Below, in pieces: positions 60,911-64,000 of a stretch of 64,000 nucleotides of DNA. Origin of the DNA: Clostridium yunnanense (GTDB lineage: Bacteria; Bacillota; Clostridia; Clostridiales; Clostridiaceae). Position 1 is the stretch's first letter, and each line of letters begins with the position of its first letter. A model generated the notes under the pieces. That model was not told where the DNA came from, did no database searches, and was given only the letters and a program-made list of their open reading frames with translations. The position numbers and the translations under genes are program-made. The stretch covers positions 1-64,000 of the forward strand of contig NZ_JAENHN010000059.1 of NCBI RefSeq assembly GCF_016595795.1. Reading direction: 5' to 3'.

Positions 60911-62509
60911 ATGAAGGATAAGATTTTAAATGGCATGCAAAAGTTTGCCAAAGCTATGATCGGACCGGTCTTATTTTTACCAATAGTAGGTATGTCTATT
61001 GCATTAACTGCAGTTTTTACTAATACAACCTTTGTTACTGAAAAAGGTATGATTTGGACCATAGGTAAATTCTTTAATGGAATGCTATCGCCTATTATGG
61101 GTAACTTAAGTATTTTATTCTGTGTGGGAATAGCTATGGGAATGGCTAAAAAGAAAAAAGCGGAAGCAGCTTTCGTTTCTATAATGTCCTATATTTTATT
61201 TTTAGGTGCAAACAGTAAATGGTTAGAACTATCAGGCAAAATTGCAAAAGGGGATACGGCTGGAGCATTATATGGAACTGGACAAACAATACAACTTGGT
61301 TTCCATGTAACTGATATGGGTGTATTTCTAGGAATGATCTTAGGTGTTCTAGTTGCCTTAGTTCACAATAAATATGTAACAAAAGAATTTAAAGGTGCCA
61401 TGGCTCCTTATGGTAACAGCAAGCTTGTATTTGTTATGATGATTCCTATAATTGCAGTATTTAGTATTGGTACTACTTATGTATGGCCAACCGTTGCTAG
61501 CGGAATTACAGCTTTAACAGGATTTATGAGCTCGGCAGGAGCTATTGGAGTATTTGTATATGGATTCTTAAATAGATTCTTAGTACCAACTGGATTACAT
61601 CATTTAATATGGTCGCCATTCTTATACTCATCTGTTGGAGATCAGATGATGATAGGCGGACAGAATGTAATAGGTGCAAAACCAGTATTCCTTGCATTAT
61701 TAAGTGATCCAAGTGTAACAATGATGAGAGATTCGGCAAGATTCTTAACTTATGGTTTAGTTAAAACCTTTGGTGTTATTGGTGTGGCCTTAGCCTTTTA
61801 CTTCACAGCTAAGAAAAGTAAACGTAATAATTTAAAAGCTCAGCTTGTTCCATCAACCTTAACAGCAGTTATTGCAGGTATTACTGAACCTTTAGAATTT
61901 ACCTTTATATTTGCAGCACCACTATTATGGTTCGTATATTCAGTGATTGATGGCTTGTTCCAGATGTTTGTTTACTTATTAAATGTAAGAGTTTGTGCTA
62001 CAAATGGTATTTTAGATTTCCTTGTTATAAACTTACCAGCTGGAGTGAGTAAAACTCATTGGCCTATATATGTATTAGTTGGTCTTGTTGAAATCGTTGT
62101 AATCTTCTTTGTATTTAAATTTATGACTGAAAAACTAAATCTAAAAACTCCAGGAAGAGAAGATGATGACGCAGATACAGCTATGGATTTAAATGAAAAT
62201 GCTGCAGTTGTAAAAAAACAAATGAAATCAGGTAGTAAGAATAATGAAGAAGCAGAAGATAGAGAAAAAGCTATAACCATCATAAAAGCTTTAGGTGGTA
62301 AAAAGAATATTTTATCTGTAGATAACTGTTTTTCAAGGCTTAGAGTAGAGGTTATTGATAATACCATAATTGATGAGAAAGCTTTAAAAAATACAGGAGC
62401 TTCAGGAGTAGTTAGAAAAGGCAATAATATTCAAGTTGTGTATGGACTTACAATAAATAAAATTAGAACAATCGTAGATGAAGCTTTAGAAACAATTGAA
62501 ACATTGTAG
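60911..62509 (+). CDS. PTS alpha-glucoside/maltose EIICB
   Basis: 532 residues. EIIC (about 1-425) has about ten membrane segments and the family blocks GPVLFLPIVGMSIAL, FLVPTGLHHLIWSPF and ITEPLEFTFIFAAPLLWFVY. EIIB (about 450-532) carries VDNCFSRLRVEV with the phosphocysteine at Cys473. It imports and phosphorylates an alpha-glucoside, probably maltose. It lacks EIIA, which begins in the third gene. AGAGGGG is upstream. Confidence 0.92.
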   Translation: MKDKILNGMQKFAKAMIGPVLFLPIVGMSIALTAVFTNTTFVTEKGMIWTIGKFFNGMLSPIMGNLSILFCVGIAMGMAKKKKAEAAFVSIMSYILFLGANSKWLELSGKIAKGDTAGALYGTGQTIQLGFHVTDMGVFLGMILGVLVALVHNKYVTKEFKGAMAPYGNSKLVFVMMIPIIAVFSIGTTYVWPTVASGITALTGFMSSAGAIGVFVYGFLNRFLVPTGLHHLIWSPFLYSSVGDQMMIGGQNVIGAKPVFLALLSDPSVTMMRDSARFLTYGLVKTFGVIGVALAFYFTAKKSKRNNLKAQLVPSTLTAVIAGITEPLEFTFIFAAPLLWFVYSVIDGLFQMFVYLLNVRVCATNGILDFLVINLPAGVSKTHWPIYVLVGLVEIVVIFFVFKFMTEKLNLKTPGREDDDADTAMDLNENAAVVKKQMKSGSKNNEEAEDREKAITIIKALGGKKNILSVDNCFSRLRVEVIDNTIIDEKALKNTGASGVVRKGNNIQVVYGLTINKIRTIVDEALETIETL

Positions 62510-62533
62510 TAATTTTAAGGAGGAATAAATAAA

Positions 62534-63862
62534 ATGAAAACATTCAAACTAGTAATCGTAGGCGGTGGAAGCACATATACACCAGGAATCGTAAAAAGTT
62601 TACTTTCAAGAAAAGATGACTTTAAGATATCAGAGTTAAGACTATATGATATAAATGAAGAACGTCAAAATAAGGTTGGAGTAATAGTAAAAAAAGTTGT
62701 TGAGATGTTTGATCCAGAGGTAAAGCTCATATTTACAACAGATCCAGAAGAAGGCTTCAAGGATGCAGACTTTGTATTTGCTCAAATGCGTGTGGGTCTA
62801 TATAAATTAAGAGAGCAAGATGAAAAAATTCCGCTAAAGTATGATGTAGTTGGACAAGAAACCTGTGGACCAGGAGGACTTGCTTATGGCTTAAGAACCA
62901 TATACCCTATGGTGGAAATGATAGATTTCTGCGAAAAGTATGCAAGCCCTAACTATTGGATTGTAAACTATTCTAATCCTGCGGCAATAGTGGCAAAAGC
63001 TATGCATAAGTTAAGACCAAAGGCTAGAATTCTTAATATATGTGATATGCCAGTGGCTATTATGAGAAATATGGCTAACATTTTAGATTGTGATAGGCAT
63101 GATATTGAAGCAGATTACTTTGGGTTAAACCACTTTGGTTGGTTTACAAAGATAAGAGTAAAGGGTGAAGATAAAACCGAAGAATTAAAAGCTTATGTAG
63201 CTGAACATGGATATATTCCGCCAGATTCAAGAAGTGAAGTAAGACATAATGATGCTTCTTGGCTTCATACCTTTGACAATGCAAAATATATAATGAGAAT
63301 GTTCCCTAAGTATCTTCCAAACACTTATATGCAATATTATCTACTAGGAGACAGCATAGTTAAAGATGCAGATAAGAATCATACTAGAGCTAATGAAGTA
63401 ATGGAAGGAAGAGAAAAGAAGATATTTGATTCTGTAGATCAATATAGTGCAACTGGTGAAATAGATCTTACTCAATTCTTCACAGGAGTACATGGAGAAT
63501 TTATCGTTGAAGTAGCTATGAGCTTAGCTTTTGACTTGAGAAAGAGACATCTAGTTATGGTTGAAAATAATGGTGCTATTAAAAACCTACCAGATGATGC
63601 AATGGTGGAAATACCAGCTTACATCACGAAAGACGGTCCTGAAGCAATTAGAGTAGGCGAGATTCCAACCTTCTATAAAGGCTTGATAGAACAGCAAGAA
63701 GCTTGTGAAAAACTAGTGGTAGAAGCTGCAATTGAAGGTTCTTATGAAAAAGCCCTTATGGCATTTACCATGAACAAACCAATACCTTCAGCCTTTGTAG
63801 CTAAGCAGATCTTAGATGAGATGATCGAAGCTAATAAAGATTACTGGCCAGAATTAAAATAG
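62534..63862 (+). CDS. malH: GH4 6-phospho-alpha-glucosidase
   Basis: 442 residues. It hydrolyses phosphorylated alpha-glucosides such as maltose-6'-phosphate by an NAD- and metal-dependent redox mechanism. The NAD motif is IVGGGSTYTPGIV (residues 8-20). The metal-binding Cys170-Asp-Met-Pro motif marks the alpha-glucosidase subgroup (beta-type enzymes have other residues). YFGLNHFGWF supplies the metal histidine. AGGAGG is upstream. Together with EIICB and the EIIA beginning at 63874, it matches the maltose PTS locus of Clostridium acetobutylicum as I remember it. Confidence 0.94.
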   Translation: MKTFKLVIVGGGSTYTPGIVKSLLSRKDDFKISELRLYDINEERQNKVGVIVKKVVEMFDPEVKLIFTTDPEEGFKDADFVFAQMRVGLYKLREQDEKIPLKYDVVGQETCGPGGLAYGLRTIYPMVEMIDFCEKYASPNYWIVNYSNPAAIVAKAMHKLRPKARILNICDMPVAIMRNMANILDCDRHDIEADYFGLNHFGWFTKIRVKGEDKTEELKAYVAEHGYIPPDSRSEVRHNDASWLHTFDNAKYIMRMFPKYLPNTYMQYYLLGDSIVKDADKNHTRANEVMEGREKKIFDSVDQYSATGEIDLTQFFTGVHGEFIVEVAMSLAFDLRKRHLVMVENNGAIKNLPDDAMVEIPAYITKDGPEAIRVGEIPTFYKGLIEQQEACEKLVVEAAIEGSYEKALMAFTMNKPIPSAFVAKQILDEMIEANKDYWPELK

Positions 63863-63873
63863 TAGAGGTGGAT

Positions 63874-64000
63874 ATGTTTAAGAATTTGTTTAAAGGTGTA
63901 AACAAAAATAAAAAAGTTTTATATGCTTTTGTTAATGGGACAAGTATGGATTTATCAGCTGTTAAGGATGAGGTTTTTTCTCAAAAGATGATGGGAGAAG
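63874..64000 (+). CDS. PTS glucose-type EIIA (partial, runs off the window)
   Basis: The first 42 codons read MFKNLFKGVNKNKKVLYAFV, then NGTSMDLSAVKDEVFSQKMM and GE. KVKAPISG-like opening and the PVDGKVIPLEEVKDEVFSQKMMG pattern of EIIA-Glc fit. It starts 12 bases after malH with GAGGTGG before the ATG. The active histidine lies beyond the window. It would supply phosphate to the EIICB. Confidence 0.8.
   Translation, partial: MFKNLFKGVNKNKKVLYAFVNGTSMDLSAVKDEVFSQKMMGE

Noticed and set aside
1-64000. tRNA, rRNA, integrase, transposase or phage genes
   Set aside because: I looked for them in the gaps and in the translated frames and found none that I could support.

Overview
The window is low-GC, AT-rich DNA with strong AGGAGG-type ribosome binding sites and ATG/GTG/TTG starts. 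Its genes are typical of a saccharolytic Clostridium: a class I hybrid cluster protein, a mannose-family PTS with its DUF956 partner, a maltose-6-phosphate type PTS/GH4 locus, and many DUF proteins common in Clostridium. I saw no rRNA, tRNA, CRISPR array, prophage or intact transposase. The species is an inference at genus level only.

Layout. 0-9 kb: a chaperone pair (short Hsp70 plus a membrane J-like/TPR protein), an exonuclease-BRCT protein, an S41 protease, an unrecognised protein and a CPBP membrane protease. 9-14 kb: a T4-beta-like protein divergent from an RCC1-repeat protein, a methyltransferase, small membrane proteins and a repeat-rich gap. 14-21 kb: a DUF2089 operon, an alkylation-repair operon (AdaA, Ogt, AlkA), an Xre plus membrane-protein operon and hcp. 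21-25 kb: a TetR/ketopantoate-reductase pair and an AraC/GH88 locus. 25-34.5 kb: a structured leader RNA candidate ahead of a four-gene operon encoding an 1885-residue surface protein, a membrane-anchored Fn3-like protein and two MscS-like channels. This is the most unusual part of the window. 34.5-46 kb: mostly single genes with their own regulators (Rrf2, PadR, WYL) plus DUF429, GNAT, DUF2200, Uma2, CYTH and VanZ proteins. 46-50 kb: the mannose PTS operon, with a promoter overlapped by a CcpA (cre) site, and DUF956. 50-60 kb: an Xre-DUF5680 protein, methionine aminopeptidase, HutD, hydrolase, NmrA/HxlR pair, ClbS-like protein, two methyltransferases (one fused to MerR). 60-64 kb: an RpiR regulator, an alpha-glucoside PTS EIICB, a GH4 6-phospho-alpha-glucosidase and the start of an EIIA gene.

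Three themes recur. First, many enzymes sit beside a dedicated regulator with visible palindromic operators (TetR, Rrf2, WYL, PadR, Xre, RpiR). Second, a family of roughly 100-bp palindromic repeats with ends like AGATGTACCACTTCG is scattered through the gaps, together with two other repeat families; one copy reaches into the apparent 5' end of a gene. Third, decayed gene fragments lie between intact genes (a CCG-like protein, a GyrI-like effector domain, a YoaP-like domain and others), so the region has been reshaped by repeat insertion and gene loss.
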